Part shown: one piece after another, positions 15,648 through 24,815 of the stretch
How positions within the stretch are numbered: position 1 is the first letter of the stretch
Layout: each line of letters starts with the position of its first letter
DNA from: an uncultured Latescibacterota bacterium
GTDB lineage: Bacteria > Latescibacterota > UBA2968
Direction of reading: 5' to 3'
Length of the DNA: 64,000 nucleotides
Assembly: GCA_958295785.1 (NCBI GenBank)
Contig: OY282377.1
Span: 4,218,896 to 4,282,895, forward strand
Program-made: the position numbers and the translations under genes
The notes under the pieces: generated by a model
Databases searched by the model: none
What the model saw: only the letters and a program-made list of their open reading frames with translations
Told to the model about the DNA's origin: nothing

Positions 15648-16266
15648 CCACGCCCGTACATTGCGCCGACAATTGATCGATGATCCCGTGGCTTTTGCGG
15701 TGGTCGTCGCCGGGCCATCGGGCGTGGGAAAAACGTCGATGTGTCAAGGGGTTTTGCGCGCAGATTCCGGGGTGCAACGGTGCGTGACAACAACCACGAG
15801 ACCGCAACGCGCAGGCGAAGTCGATGGCATCTCGCGTCATTTTGTGACAGGGGCCGAATTTGAGGCCATGCAAAAGCGGGGCGATTTTGTCGAACGCGCC
15901 GAAGTCTATGGGCATCTTTACGGCGCGACATTCGCCTCGGTTGCAAAAGCCTTGTGCGGCGGGCAGGTGATGTTGATGGATGTGGATGTGCAGGGCGTGG
16001 CGAACTGGCAAGAGGTGTTGAAAGACCGTTGCGTCACTGTTTTTGTGTTGCCGCCCTCTGTCGAGGTGCTCGCCGAGCGATTGGCCGCGCGGCAAACAGA
16101 AGGCGCAGCCACTTTTGACAGGCGGATGGAAAACGCCCGTTTTGAACTTTCACAGGCAAAAAACAGCGATTATATTGTTGTAAATGACAATTTGGAAAAT
16201 GCCGTCGCCGATTTGCAGGCCATTATCCGCGCCGAGAGACGGCGCACGCAACGCATCAATTTTTGA
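15640..16266 (+). CDS. gmk: Guanylate kinase
   Basis: 208 residues. Converts GMP to GDP with ATP. The P-loop AGPSGVGKTSMC, the GMP-binding TTTTRPQRAGEVDG, FEAMQKRGDFVERAEVYGHLYG and the lid R residues are clear. The start is taken as the TTG at 15640 overlapping the yicC stop; other TTG or GTG codons follow within 50 nt, so the exact N-terminus is open. Translational coupling with yicC is likely. Confidence 0.9.
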   Translation: MNDHARTLRRQLIDDPVAFAVVVAGPSGVGKTSMCQGVLRADSGVQRCVTTTTRPQRAGEVDGISRHFVTGAEFEAMQKRGDFVERAEVYGHLYGATFASVAKALCGGQVMLMDVDVQGVANWQEVLKDRCVTVFVLPPSVEVLAERLAARQTEGAATFDRRMENARFELSQAKNSDYIVVNDNLENAVADLQAIIRAERRRTQRINF

Positions 16267-16279
16267 AAGGAGTTGTGGG

Positions 16280-16507
16280 ATGCCAAACGTGTTTTTCACT
16301 GAGGAATTAACAGAGGATGAGGGCATGAACCCCTATGCGGCCGTGTTGTTGGCATCGCGGGAAGCGCGCAGGCTCAATAAAAATCGCTTGGTCGCGGGCG
16401 TGCCCGAAGGCGAAAAAAAAATTACGACCATCGCGCTGAACCGCGTTGTGAACAAAAAAGTTCAGGTGCGCCATGCTGGCGGAAAAGCGGATTCTTCTGG
16501 GCGTTAG
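16280..16507 (+). CDS. rpoZ: RNA polymerase omega subunit
   Basis: 75 residues from the ATG at 16280 preceded by aaaggag. The core MNPYAAVLLASREARRLN followed by ITTIALNRVV is typical of omega, which assists beta' folding and assembly. Its 3' end overlaps the coaBC start by 35 nt in another frame. Confidence 0.88.
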   Translation: MPNVFFTEELTEDEGMNPYAAVLLASREARRLNKNRLVAGVPEGEKKITTIALNRVVNKKVQVRHAGGKADSSGR

Positions 16508-17678
16508 TGGCGGCATTGCCGCCTATAAAAGCGTCTCCCTCTTGCGGCTTTTGCAAAAAGCAGGTGCCGAGGTTCGGGTGGTCATGACACAGGCTGCACA
16601 GAAGTTTGTGCAGCCTCTCACTTTTGAAGCCCTCTCGCACCACCGCGTTTATACGGATTTGTTTCCCGCACCGGGCGATCCGGATGTCGTCCATGTGCAG
16701 TTGGGCAAATGGGCAGATGTGATCCTCATCGCGCCTGCCACCGCGGATTTCATCGGCAAATTGGCGCACGGGTTGGCCGACGATTTGTTGACCTGTGTGC
16801 TGTTGGCAACAGAAGCCCCTGTTTTGATTGCGCCGGCAATGGAATCCCAGATGTGGGAACACCGTGCGGTTCAGTGCAATGTCCGCATTTTGAGAAAACG
16901 CGGTTGCGAGATGGTCGCGCCGGGCGAGGGGCCGCTCGCGTCGGGCGCGCAGGGCATCGGGCGCGTGGCCGAACCGGAAGAGATCGCCGAAGCGGTCAAC
17001 GCGATGATGGGCGCGGCGCAGTCACTCAACGGACGGCACCTCGTCGTGACCGCGGGCAGAACCGAGCAACCCATCGATCCCGTGCGCTTTATCACCAATC
17101 GCTCCACGGGCAAAATGGGCTATGCCATCGCCGAACAAGCGAGTCGCAGGGGCGCGGAGGTCACGCTGATCAGCGGGCCGACTGAACTGACAGCACCCGC
17201 AGGCGTGCGGGTCGAATCCATTCGCACGGTTGCAGACTTAAAAGCAGCGACCACTCGCGCTTACGAGAATGCCGACGCGCTGATTATGACCGCGGCAGTG
17301 CTCGATTTTCGGCCCGAGGAGGTGGCCGAATCGAAGATCAAAAAACGCGATGGTGGCCTTTTGCTTCGCATGTTGCCAAATGAGGATTTTTTGATTCCAC
17401 TAGGGCAAAACAAGGGAAAGCGCGTCGTGATCGGCTTTGCAATGGAAACGGATAACGCGCTGGAGAATGCCCGCAAAAAGCTCAAAGAGAAAAACCTCGA
17501 TTTGATTGTGTTGAACGAATTAAATGTGGAAGGCGCGGGGTTTGGGGTCGATACGAATGTCGTGACCCTGATTGAACCGCACCGCGACGCGGTCGCCTTG
17601 CCGTTGATGTCCAAGCGCGATGTGGCGGATCGGATTTTGGATTGGCTCGCGTCGCATTGGGAGAACGCCCGTGGATAA
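16473..17678 (+). CDS. coaBC: Bifunctional phosphopantothenoylcysteine decarboxylase / phosphopantothenate-cysteine ligase
   Basis: 401 residues. The N-terminal flavoprotein domain ([16 protein letters not shown], the His of [25 protein letters not shown]) decarboxylates PPC. The C-terminal CoaB domain ([28 protein letters not shown]) ligates phosphopantothenate to cysteine. The decarboxylase motif reads PAMESQMW rather than PAMNxxMW, and the lid loop reads [11 protein letters not shown] where E. coli has a Cys. Ser-type lids occur in other phyla, so activity is probably retained. It overlaps rpoZ and the next gene. Confidence 0.93.
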   Translation: MLAEKRILLGVSGGIAAYKSVSLLRLLQKAGAEVRVVMTQAAQKFVQPLTFEALSHHRVYTDLFPAPGDPDVVHVQLGKWADVILIAPATADFIGKLAHGLADDLLTCVLLATEAPVLIAPAMESQMWEHRAVQCNVRILRKRGCEMVAPGEGPLASGAQGIGRVAEPEEIAEAVNAMMGAAQSLNGRHLVVTAGRTEQPIDPVRFITNRSTGKMGYAIAEQASRRGAEVTLISGPTELTAPAGVRVESIRTVADLKAATTRAYENADALIMTAAVLDFRPEEVAESKIKKRDGGLLLRMLPNEDFLIPLGQNKGKRVVIGFAMETDNALENARKKLKEKNLDLIVLNELNVEGAGFGVDTNVVTLIEPHRDAVALPLMSKRDVADRILDWLASHWENARG

Positions 17679-18333
17679 ATCCCCCGATCTTTTGGAAACC
17701 CTGTCGCTTGCACGCGATTTTTTGGCGCGGGAAATCCCGGGCCCAATAGCGCGGGCGAAGGCAGATGAGCAGGGCGACGATCCCTTGGCCGTGTTGGGCG
17801 CAGAGGCGTGTGCGTGTCAAAAATGTGGCTTGGCACAAACGCGGATGTCGGTCGTGTTTGGCAGCGGGCGGGCGGATGCGAACTTGGTGTTTGTCGGCGA
17901 GGCGCCCGGCGCGGAAGAAGACCGGCAAGGCGTGCCGTTTGTGGGCGCGGCCGGGCAATTGTTGACGCGCATGATCGAGGCGATGGGCCTTGTGCGCGAA
18001 GACGTGTACATCGCCAATATCGTCAAGTGCAGGCCCCCGAATAACCGGGATCCCAAGCCGGATGAAATCGCCGCGTGCCGGCCCTATTTGGAACGGCAAC
18101 TCGACCTCATCGCGCCGGTCGTGATCTGCACTTTGGGGCGGTTTGCCGCGCAAACCCTGTTGCAGACGACCGAGGCCATAGGCCGATTGCGCGGGCGGGT
18201 TTTCGACCGCTATGGCGCGAAGGTGGTGCCCACGTATCACCCGGCCGCGCTGTTGCGAAACCCGCAGTGGAAACGCCCCACTTGGGAAGATTTGAAACTC
18301 GTGCGAAAACTTTGCGATGGAACGGAAATTTGA
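17671..18333 (+). CDS. udg: Family 4 (Fe-S) uracil-DNA glycosylase
   Basis: 220 residues from the GTG at 17671, overlapping coaBC by 8 nt. Motifs are [20 protein letters not shown], the C-terminal [10 protein letters not shown], and four Cys for the iron-sulfur cluster (CQKC near residue 50, then KCRPP and AACRPYLE). It excises uracil from DNA for base-excision repair. It is followed by dnaB with a TGATG overlap. Confidence 0.92.
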   Translation: MDKSPDLLETLSLARDFLAREIPGPIARAKADEQGDDPLAVLGAEACACQKCGLAQTRMSVVFGSGRADANLVFVGEAPGAEEDRQGVPFVGAAGQLLTRMIEAMGLVREDVYIANIVKCRPPNNRDPKPDEIAACRPYLERQLDLIAPVVICTLGRFAAQTLLQTTEAIGRLRGRVFDRYGAKVVPTYHPAALLRNPQWKRPTWEDLKLVRKLCDGTEI

Positions 18334-19706
18334 TGGCGTCCCCAAATGCGACATCGAATGCGGTTGAACGCGCCTTGCCCCAAGCCGTGGATGTGGAACG
18401 CGCGGTGTTGGGGGCGATGCTGATCGACAACATGGCGATCAACCGCGTGACCGAGGTCTTGGGCGATGAAACCGCGTTTTACCACACGCCGCACCGCAGG
18501 GTGTACGCGGCGATTCAAAAATTGTCCGAGCGAGGGGAGCCGGTCGATCAAGTGACCCTGGCCGAGGCCCTGTTGCGAAGGGGGCAACTCGACGATGTGG
18601 GCGGGCCGGTTTTTATTGCGGAATTGGCCGGTGACATGGCCACGGCGGCCAATGCGGAATACCACGCGCAAATCGTGTTGGAAAAGGCGCAACGGCGACG
18701 GTTGATCGCCTCGGCAACGCAAACCATTGCCGAAAGCTATGAGGAAACCGAGAATGTGCGCGAACTGATCGACCGCGCAGAGCAACGGGTTTTTCAAATT
18801 GCCGAGGGCGAACTGGGCAAAGGCGTGATGCCCCTCGCGTCTGCCATTACCGAGGCGTTTGTCGCCATCGAGCGCGCACACGAACACCCCGGCGCGCTTA
18901 CCGGCGTGACCACGGGCTATACGGAATTGGACGAGATTACCGCGGGCTTGCAAGCGTCTGACCTGATCATCTTGGCGTCCCGCCCGTCGATGGGCAAAAC
19001 CGCGCTGACCCTGTGCATGGCGCGCAATGCCGCGCTCAAGGGCGATGTGCCCGTGCTGTATTTTTCGCTGGAAATGTCAACCGAGCAACTCGCGCAACGG
19101 CTGTTGTGCGCCGAAGCGCGCGTGAGTTCACACCGCTTGCGAACCGGCAGGCTGTCAGAAGAGGAGTGGCAGCGCTTGTCCGAGTGGACGGGTAAGTTGA
19201 TCGACGCGCCCCTCTACATCGACGACACGCCCGCGATTTCCGTGATGGCGTTGCGGGCAAAAGCGCGGCGCGCAAAGTCCGAATACAATATTGGGTTGAT
19301 TGTTGTCGATTATTTGCAACTGATGACCGCGTCTGAAAATTTCGGCAACCGCGAACAGGAAATCGCCTATATTTCGCGCTCCCTGAAAGCCTTGGCCAAA
19401 GAGTTGGAAGTTCCGCTGGTCGCATGCGCGCAATTGTCGCGCGCTGTGGAGAGTCGCACGGACAAACGCCCGCAATTGTCCGATTTGCGCGAAAGCGGTT
19501 CGCTGGAACAAGACGCGGATGTGGTGATGTTTCTCTTTCGCCCCGAGGTGTATGGCATTGCCAATGAAGAGGGCGACACGCAAGAAGGCGTGGCCGAGAT
19601 CATTTTGGGCAAGCAGCGCAGCGGCCCTATCGGCAACGTTTTTTTGGCCTTTGTCGCCGAATATCTCCGGTTTGAAGAACCCGAACTCTACCGCGAATTT
19701 CCCTAA
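18333..19706 (+). CDS. dnaB: Replicative DNA helicase
   Basis: 457 residues from the ATG at 18333 (TGATG overlap with udg). The N-terminal primase-interaction domain (VERAVLGAMLIDN, FYHTPHRRVYAAI) is followed by a RecA-like ATPase domain with Walker A ASRPSMGKTALTL, YFSLEMS, IVVDYLQLM, and SDLRESGSLEQDADVVMFLFR. The length is normal for the hexameric fork helicase. No intein is seen. Confidence 0.95.
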   Translation: MASPNATSNAVERALPQAVDVERAVLGAMLIDNMAINRVTEVLGDETAFYHTPHRRVYAAIQKLSERGEPVDQVTLAEALLRRGQLDDVGGPVFIAELAGDMATAANAEYHAQIVLEKAQRRRLIASATQTIAESYEETENVRELIDRAEQRVFQIAEGELGKGVMPLASAITEAFVAIERAHEHPGALTGVTTGYTELDEITAGLQASDLIILASRPSMGKTALTLCMARNAALKGDVPVLYFSLEMSTEQLAQRLLCAEARVSSHRLRTGRLSEEEWQRLSEWTGKLIDAPLYIDDTPAISVMALRAKARRAKSEYNIGLIVVDYLQLMTASENFGNREQEIAYISRSLKALAKELEVPLVACAQLSRAVESRTDKRPQLSDLRESGSLEQDADVVMFLFRPEVYGIANEEGDTQEGVAEIILGKQRSGPIGNVFLAFVAEYLRFEEPELYREFP

Positions 19707-19718
19707 AGGAACGAGGCT

Positions 19719-21083
19719 ATGGGCAAAGTGCGCGTGCGGTATGTGTGTCAGAAATGCGGCGCGGATTCGGGGCGCTGGTTTGGGCGGTGCGTGGCATGCG
19801 GCACATGGAACTCGTGCGTTGAAGAAACGCCATTGGCAAATCCAAAACGCCAGTCGGGCGCGTTGGCCGTCGCGGCAAATCCGCCACAGCCGATTACGGA
19901 AGTGAAAGGCGGCAGCGAAGACCGCATCGAGACGGCTATCGGCGAATTTGACCGCACATTGGGCGGCGGTATCGTGCCTGGCATGGCCGCGCTCGTCGGC
20001 GGGGATCCCGGCATTGGCAAATCCACCTTGCTCTTGCAAGGGGCATCGCAACTCGCTTTTTCGGGCATGAAGGCGCTGTACGTCTCCGCAGAGGAATCGC
20101 CCCGGCAGACGCGGATGCGCGCCCAAAGGGTCGGCGCGTTGGCCGATGATTTGTACCTCATTTCCGAATCCAATCTCGATCTGATTTGCGCCCATATCGA
20201 AGCGATGCAACCCACTGCGGTTGTGGTCGATTCGGTGCAGACCATTTTTAGCCCGGATTTGCAAAGCGCGCCCGGCAGCGTGGCGCAGGTGAGGGAGTCT
20301 TCTGCAAAGCTGGTCGCGCTGGGCAAGCGCACGGGCACGGCGATTTTTTTGATCGGACACGTCACCAAAGAGGGCACAGTGGCCGGCCCGCGCGTGCTCG
20401 AGCACATCGTGGATACCGTGCTGTATTTGGAGGGCGAACAGCACGGCGCGTTTCGCATTTTGCGGGCCGCCAAAAATCGGTTTGGCTCGACGAATGAGAT
20501 CGGTATTTTTGAAATGCGCGATGAGGGGATGGTCGAAGTGGCGAATCCCTCGCAGGTGTTTTTGCCTGACCGAGACGCGGAACGCGAGGGCACGGCCATC
20601 GTTTGCACGGTCGAAGGCACGCGGCCCATTTTGGTCGAAGTTCAAGCCCTCGTCAGCCGCAGCAATTTCGGGTATCCACAGCGCGTTTCCACCGGGTTTG
20701 ATGCGCGGCGCATGGCAATTTTGATCGCCGTGCTCGAAAAGCGGTCGGGCCTGCAACTGGGCGGCGAGGATATTTTTTTGAATGTCGCGGGGGGGTTGCG
20801 CGTTGACGAACCGGCCGTGGATTTGGGCGTGGCCATGGCGATGGCGTCGAGTTTTCGCAGCAAACAGATGCCCCGCGACACGGTTGTGATCGGCGAAGTG
20901 GGGCTGGGCGGCGAAGTGCGCGCCGTGGGTCAAATTGAACGCCGAATGGCCGAAGCGCGCAAACTGGGCTTTGCGCGGTGCGTTGCGGCCAAAGCCGATT
21001 TGAGTGGCGCGCGCATTCCCGATGGCTTGTCGTTGATCGGCGTTCAAGATGTGGACGCCGCGCAAGATGTGGTGTTTTCCTAA
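19719..21083 (+). CDS. radA: DNA repair protein RadA
   Basis: 454 residues. It starts with a C4 zinc finger (VCQKCGA...CVACGTWN). The RecA-like core has Walker A GGDPGIGKSTLL and the RadA-specific KNRFGS. The C-terminal Lon-protease-like domain (LNVAGGLRVDEPAVDLGVAMAMAS) completes the family architecture. It drives branch migration in recombination repair. It lies 12 nt after dnaB with aaaggaac as ribosome-binding site. Confidence 0.95.
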   Translation: MGKVRVRYVCQKCGADSGRWFGRCVACGTWNSCVEETPLANPKRQSGALAVAANPPQPITEVKGGSEDRIETAIGEFDRTLGGGIVPGMAALVGGDPGIGKSTLLLQGASQLAFSGMKALYVSAEESPRQTRMRAQRVGALADDLYLISESNLDLICAHIEAMQPTAVVVDSVQTIFSPDLQSAPGSVAQVRESSAKLVALGKRTGTAIFLIGHVTKEGTVAGPRVLEHIVDTVLYLEGEQHGAFRILRAAKNRFGSTNEIGIFEMRDEGMVEVANPSQVFLPDRDAEREGTAIVCTVEGTRPILVEVQALVSRSNFGYPQRVSTGFDARRMAILIAVLEKRSGLQLGGEDIFLNVAGGLRVDEPAVDLGVAMAMASSFRSKQMPRDTVVIGEVGLGGEVRAVGQIERRMAEARKLGFARCVAAKADLSGARIPDGLSLIGVQDVDAAQDVVFS

Positions 21084-21111
21084 GCGATGATGACCAAACT
21101 GGAGAAAAGGC

Positions 21112-21774
21112 ATGAGAACGATGAGAAGGCACAGGGGGCCGAACCCGAGAAAGCGCATGACACCGAGAACTGTTTCCAAATTGTTGTCCTTGATGTTGCG
21201 GCACAAGCCCGATGAGTTTGGGCTGCAAGTTGATCGGCACGGATTTGTCGATCTCGACGCGGTTGTGCGGGCGTTTCAAGGCCGCAATTCGCAATTCGCA
21301 CTTGAAGATCTTGAAAAAGTGGTTTATGATGGAGAGAAGCCCCGGTTTGAAATTGTGGATAACCGCATTCGCGCGCGTTATGGGCACAGTTTTTCCATCG
21401 ATTTGGGCCTCGATCCATCAGCACCGCCCGAGTTTTTGTACAAGGGAGTGGATGCCGCCGATGTCGAGCGGCTGTTGGCCGAGGGCCTGACGCCCGATGA
21501 TCGCGATTATGTGCATTTGTCGTTTGACGCCGATGTGGCTGCGCGCCTGAGTGCGCGGCCCGGCCGCCAGGGGGCCGTCATAAATATCGCGGCTACCCGC
21601 GCACATGACGCAGGCGTGCATTTCTACGATTGCGGCCCAACCATTTTGACCAAACGCGTTCCCACTGAATTTCTGACTTTGGAACAAGCCAGCACTTGGC
21701 AAAGCGATCTGCCGTCGCCTCCTGCACGAGAAAATATGACGTATGGACGGCGGAGACGCTTTGCGCGGCGGTAG
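21112..21774 (+). CDS. kptA: RNA 2'-phosphotransferase (Tpt1/KptA family)
   Basis: 220 residues. Transfers a 2'-phosphate from RNA to NAD, as in tRNA splicing in eukaryotes; the bacterial substrate is unknown. Family signatures are SKLLSLMLRHKPDEFGLQVDRHGFVDLD, IRARYGHSF, PPEFLYKGV, VHLSFD and the R-H-R-R type residues expected for catalysis. The true start may be the ATG at 21157 (MTPRTVSKLLS), as the preceding 15 residues are basic and unlike the family. It lies 28 nt after radA. Confidence 0.9.
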   Translation: MRTMRRHRGPNPRKRMTPRTVSKLLSLMLRHKPDEFGLQVDRHGFVDLDAVVRAFQGRNSQFALEDLEKVVYDGEKPRFEIVDNRIRARYGHSFSIDLGLDPSAPPEFLYKGVDAADVERLLAEGLTPDDRDYVHLSFDADVAARLSARPGRQGAVINIAATRAHDAGVHFYDCGPTILTKRVPTEFLTLEQASTWQSDLPSPPARENMTYGRRRRFARR

Positions 21775-21776
21775 GA

Positions 21777-22709
21777 ATGATGGTCGGTCTTTTTTCAAAA
21801 TGTTATATGGATAAATCACACAAAAATACGCAGTCCATGCTCGACACAGCCGCAAAATTGGCGCAGACCACCTGCGCCGATATGATTTTGCTCGTGACCC
21901 ATTCCGGCGTGACGCCCGCGGCTGTTCAGAAACTCAACGCCACCTGTCCAGTCCTAATTGTGACGCGGAACAAGGACTTTTTGTGTGGCATCGAAGAGAC
22001 CGGGGCGCGGCGTTTGATCGATGATGGTCGCAATGATGGCGCGGATTTTGAGCAGGTGCGGCAATGCGTCATCAAGGGGATGGACGAAGGGTATATTCGC
22101 CGCGGGGCGCGCTTGGTGTGCCTTTGTCGCATGCTGGCCCCGCGGGGGGTTGACGCGCTGATGGTGCTGGATACGGGCGTTGGATTTGGCGGATACGATC
22201 CGGGCGATATTTCGGAACTGGCGGGCGATTTGCCGGTTCGCGTTGTCAAAACCGTGCTCAATATTGCGATCAGCATTGGAAACGAAGGGCGCGAAGGCGA
22301 ACCCGTTGGCACTTTATTTGTCATTGGCGACTCCAAACGGGTTTTGCGCCATTCGCGGTCGATGACATTCGATCCTTTTCGCGGATATTCTGAAGATGCC
22401 AAAAACATCTGCAATCCCGATGTTCACGAAGGGGTCAAAGAAGTGTCGCTGATGGATGGCGCGTTTATCATTCGGGAAGATGGGGTTATCCTGTCCGGGG
22501 GGCGTTATATTTCCGCCAGTATGCGCGGCCTGGTTTTGCCCAAAGGGTTGGGCGCGCGGCATGTGGCTGCGGCCTCGATTACCAAAACCACCCAAGCCAT
22601 CGCCTTGGCGGTTTCTGAATCAACCGGAACGGTTCGCGCATTTAAGCGGGGCAAAATCGTTTTGCAAATCAACTCGAATCAACGGCACATCAGGCAAGAC
22701 CGGCGGTAA
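21777..22709 (+). CDS. Diadenylate cyclase (c-di-AMP synthase) with PK_C-like N-terminal domain
   Basis: 310 residues from the ATG at 21777. The C-terminal DAC (DisA_N) domain shows DGAFIIREDGVILSGGRYIS, then LPKGLGARHVAAASITKTT and AVSESTGTVRAFKRGKI, covering the DGA and RHxxA motifs. The N-terminal part (about 10-60: MLDTAAKLAQTTCADMILL..PVLIVTRN) resembles the pyruvate kinase alpha/beta domain. This combination recalls archaeal DacZ more than DisA, CdaA or CdaS. There is no TM helix, so it is a soluble cyclase. It starts 2 nt after kptA, so the two are co-transcribed. Confidence 0.88.
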   Translation: MMVGLFSKCYMDKSHKNTQSMLDTAAKLAQTTCADMILLVTHSGVTPAAVQKLNATCPVLIVTRNKDFLCGIEETGARRLIDDGRNDGADFEQVRQCVIKGMDEGYIRRGARLVCLCRMLAPRGVDALMVLDTGVGFGGYDPGDISELAGDLPVRVVKTVLNIAISIGNEGREGEPVGTLFVIGDSKRVLRHSRSMTFDPFRGYSEDAKNICNPDVHEGVKEVSLMDGAFIIREDGVILSGGRYISASMRGLVLPKGLGARHVAAASITKTTQAIALAVSESTGTVRAFKRGKIVLQINSNQRHIRQDRR

Positions 22710-22947
22710 GTGATTCGATGCAGCGGAGGCTGACCGCCACTGAATACTGTCGCTCCAGCACCTGCTTGGCTGATCTGATAGCTGATCTCTGCCGCCGATC
22801 CTTTCACCTCTATCTCCTCTTGTATCTTTGGGCGAGCACGGGGCATCGCCCCTGCACACACTCGCCTTTTGTGCCTTTGAACGGGCTGTCGCCAGTTGTA
22901 CCTCGCTCGTGCCTTTTGTGGCTAAACTTCCATCTCGCCTCGTCAAA
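22710..22947. repeat. Intergenic gap with a GTAGGGGCG-family element
   Basis: 22828-22856 carries the family in minus orientation (tgggcgagcacggggcatcg and on). The preceding segment with ctccagcacctgcttggctgat resembles 26303-26370 before the DUF58 gene. No gene is seen. Confidence 0.65.
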
Positions 22948-24255
22948 ATGTTTAGACAACGATGGATTGTCCCCCTGTTGATGGGGGTCATCATGACAGG
23001 CAGTTTTGTTGCAATGCTGGCATGGGGCAGGCAAGTGCCGGTTTTTTTTGTGCTTTTTGGCATTGCATCAATAGCCTATCTGATTGCGGTTTGGCGTTGC
23101 GAATGCGCGCCCATGGCGGTGATTGTGATCGCCGGTGTCGCGTTTCGGCTGATCGCGCTGTTTGCCGCGCCCGCGCTGTCCGATGACATTTACCGCTATG
23201 TGTGGGATGGGCGCGTGCAATGGGCGGGCGTCAATCCATATCGGTTTGCGCCAGTCGCGCCCGAGTTGGCGCATTTGAGAGATGCGCGCATTTTTCCCAA
23301 AATTAACCACCCCGAATTGCCGACCATTTATCCGCCCGGCGCGCAAGTGGCATTTTGGGTCGGATATGGCATTTCGGGTGGCATTTTGGGCATCAAGGCG
23401 TTGCTCGTGTGCGCGGACCTGATCGCGGGATGGCTTTTGGTGCGTTTGCTCAGGCATTTCAATCATCGGGCGCAATGGGTTTTGATTTACCTTTGGCATC
23501 CGCTCGTGGTGTTGGAGATCGCGGGAAATGGGCATCTCGAATCCCTCGGCATTGTCGCGCTGTTGGCCGCCTTGTACTTTTTTGTCAAGGGCCGAGATGG
23601 CATCGCGCTCATCGCGCTGGGCGGGGCTGTTTTGGCGAAGTTTTTCCCGGTCGTTTTTTTGCCCGGGTTTGCGCGCTGGAAAGGGTGGCGACCGACAAAT
23701 TGGCCCGCGCTGCTCATCGCGCCGGGCGTGGTGCTGCTGGGTTATTTGCCGTTTGCATGGACGGGCGCGCCCGTTTTTGGCAGCTTGGGCACGTATGCCC
23801 AACACTGGTCGTTTAACAGCGCGGCATTCGATGTTCTCATTCTGCTTTGCGGCGACGGGCAGATCGCGCGGGGCATCATCGCCGCGCTCTTTTTGGGGGT
23901 GGTGCTGTTTCTCGTCTATCGGCGTCTCCCCATTTTGCATTTTGCGTATCTGACTGCCGCGGCCTTTGTGCTGCTAACGCCCACGCTCCATGCGTGGTAT
24001 GTCGCGTGGTTGATCCCGTTTCTCGTCTTTTTTCGACACCCGGCGTGGATCGTTTTTTCCCTGCTGGTGGTTTTGTCCTACCACGTTTTGATTCAATACA
24101 GAGCTGTTGGCGTGTGGGAAGAAGCCCCGTGGGTTCAATGGGTCGAATTTGGCGGCTTGGCACTGGTGGGCACCTGGCACCTCAAACGCAGGGAAATCTT
24201 GACGAAAATAAGACATTTTTTTAAACTAAACCGCAGTATGAGACGAAGCGCGTAA
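22948..24255 (+). CDS. Polytopic GT-C type glycosyltransferase (mannosyltransferase-like)
   Basis: 435 residues from the ATG at 22948; the upstream in-frame extension is repeat sequence. There are about 11 hydrophobic segments. The first extracytoplasmic loop carries LSDDIYRYVWDGRVQWAGVNPY, the acidic DD motif typical of polyprenol-phosphate-sugar dependent GT-C enzymes. HPLVVLEIAGNGHLE and LAKFFPVVFLP are further family-like stretches. It probably transfers a sugar from a lipid carrier on the outer face of the membrane. No neighbour tells the acceptor. Confidence 0.8.
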   Translation: MFRQRWIVPLLMGVIMTGSFVAMLAWGRQVPVFFVLFGIASIAYLIAVWRCECAPMAVIVIAGVAFRLIALFAAPALSDDIYRYVWDGRVQWAGVNPYRFAPVAPELAHLRDARIFPKINHPELPTIYPPGAQVAFWVGYGISGGILGIKALLVCADLIAGWLLVRLLRHFNHRAQWVLIYLWHPLVVLEIAGNGHLESLGIVALLAALYFFVKGRDGIALIALGGAVLAKFFPVVFLPGFARWKGWRPTNWPALLIAPGVVLLGYLPFAWTGAPVFGSLGTYAQHWSFNSAAFDVLILLCGDGQIARGIIAALFLGVVLFLVYRRLPILHFAYLTAAAFVLLTPTLHAWYVAWLIPFLVFFRHPAWIVFSLLVVLSYHVLIQYRAVGVWEEAPWVQWVEFGGLALVGTWHLKRREILTKIRHFFKLNRSMRRSA

Positions 24256-24815
24256 ATACAGCCCATAGTACGCGACAAAACGCAGGGCAAAGAATGACGC
24301 AGCAACGCAACGGGGTACAATCATGTGCCGACATGGTTTAATCTAAATTGATTTTCAGTTGCCCTGATGTGATGCGATATGCGACCCGCAAATGATTCCC
24401 TTGACCTTACGCAGTCATTCATAGAAGCCATCGCAAAAATGCGATCACAAAATACCGTCACACAAACCCATCACGCACAGCGCGCAAGGCCGTCTCGCAA
24501 CCCACAGCCATCTTGCAACCCACTTGGCAGGCCAACGCATGTTGTGCTGTTACAAAAGCGATTTGCGCTGTGCAAGCCTCTCGGCGCATGAGAGCGGCAT
24601 TTTTGAACTGCTAAGGCAGTTGTACCCCGCTCGCCTACTTTTTTTGCTGTTGAAAAAAAGTAGGTCGCCGAAGGCATCAAAGGCAACTTGGTTTGAGTCA
24701 GTATGCGATAGCAGTTCAGCGAAAAGCGTCGGGTTTTGGGGCTGTTGTGGGGGGCTGACCACTGCCCGCCCGTTTATTCGCGTTTTTGAAAACGTTTGAT
24801 CAAAAGGAGAAATAG
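24256..24815. other. 560-nt gene-poor gap with a perfect inverted repeat
   Basis: No convincing coding sequence is seen. A perfect 12-bp inverted repeat CCTACTTTTTTT / AAAAAAAGTAGG (24634-24645, 24653-24664, loop gctgttg) is present. A second small stem AACTGC/GCAGTT lies just before it (24605-24620). The following gtcgccgaaggcatcaaagg belongs to a type of dispersed element common in other bacteria. Either stem could act as a terminator. Confidence 0.55.
24634..24664. repeat. Perfect 12-bp inverted repeat (hairpin)
   Basis: Arms CCTACTTTTTTT and AAAAAAAGTAGG around a 7-nt loop. The run of seven T inside the arm makes intrinsic termination on the minus strand conceivable. No gene directly depends on it. 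Confidence 0.75.

Noticed and set aside
19155-21206. 683-residue open frame on the minus strand
   Set aside because: It lies fully opposite dnaB and radA, which have complete motifs. The composition (many H, R, G) is typical of an antisense shadow in GC-rich coding DNA.
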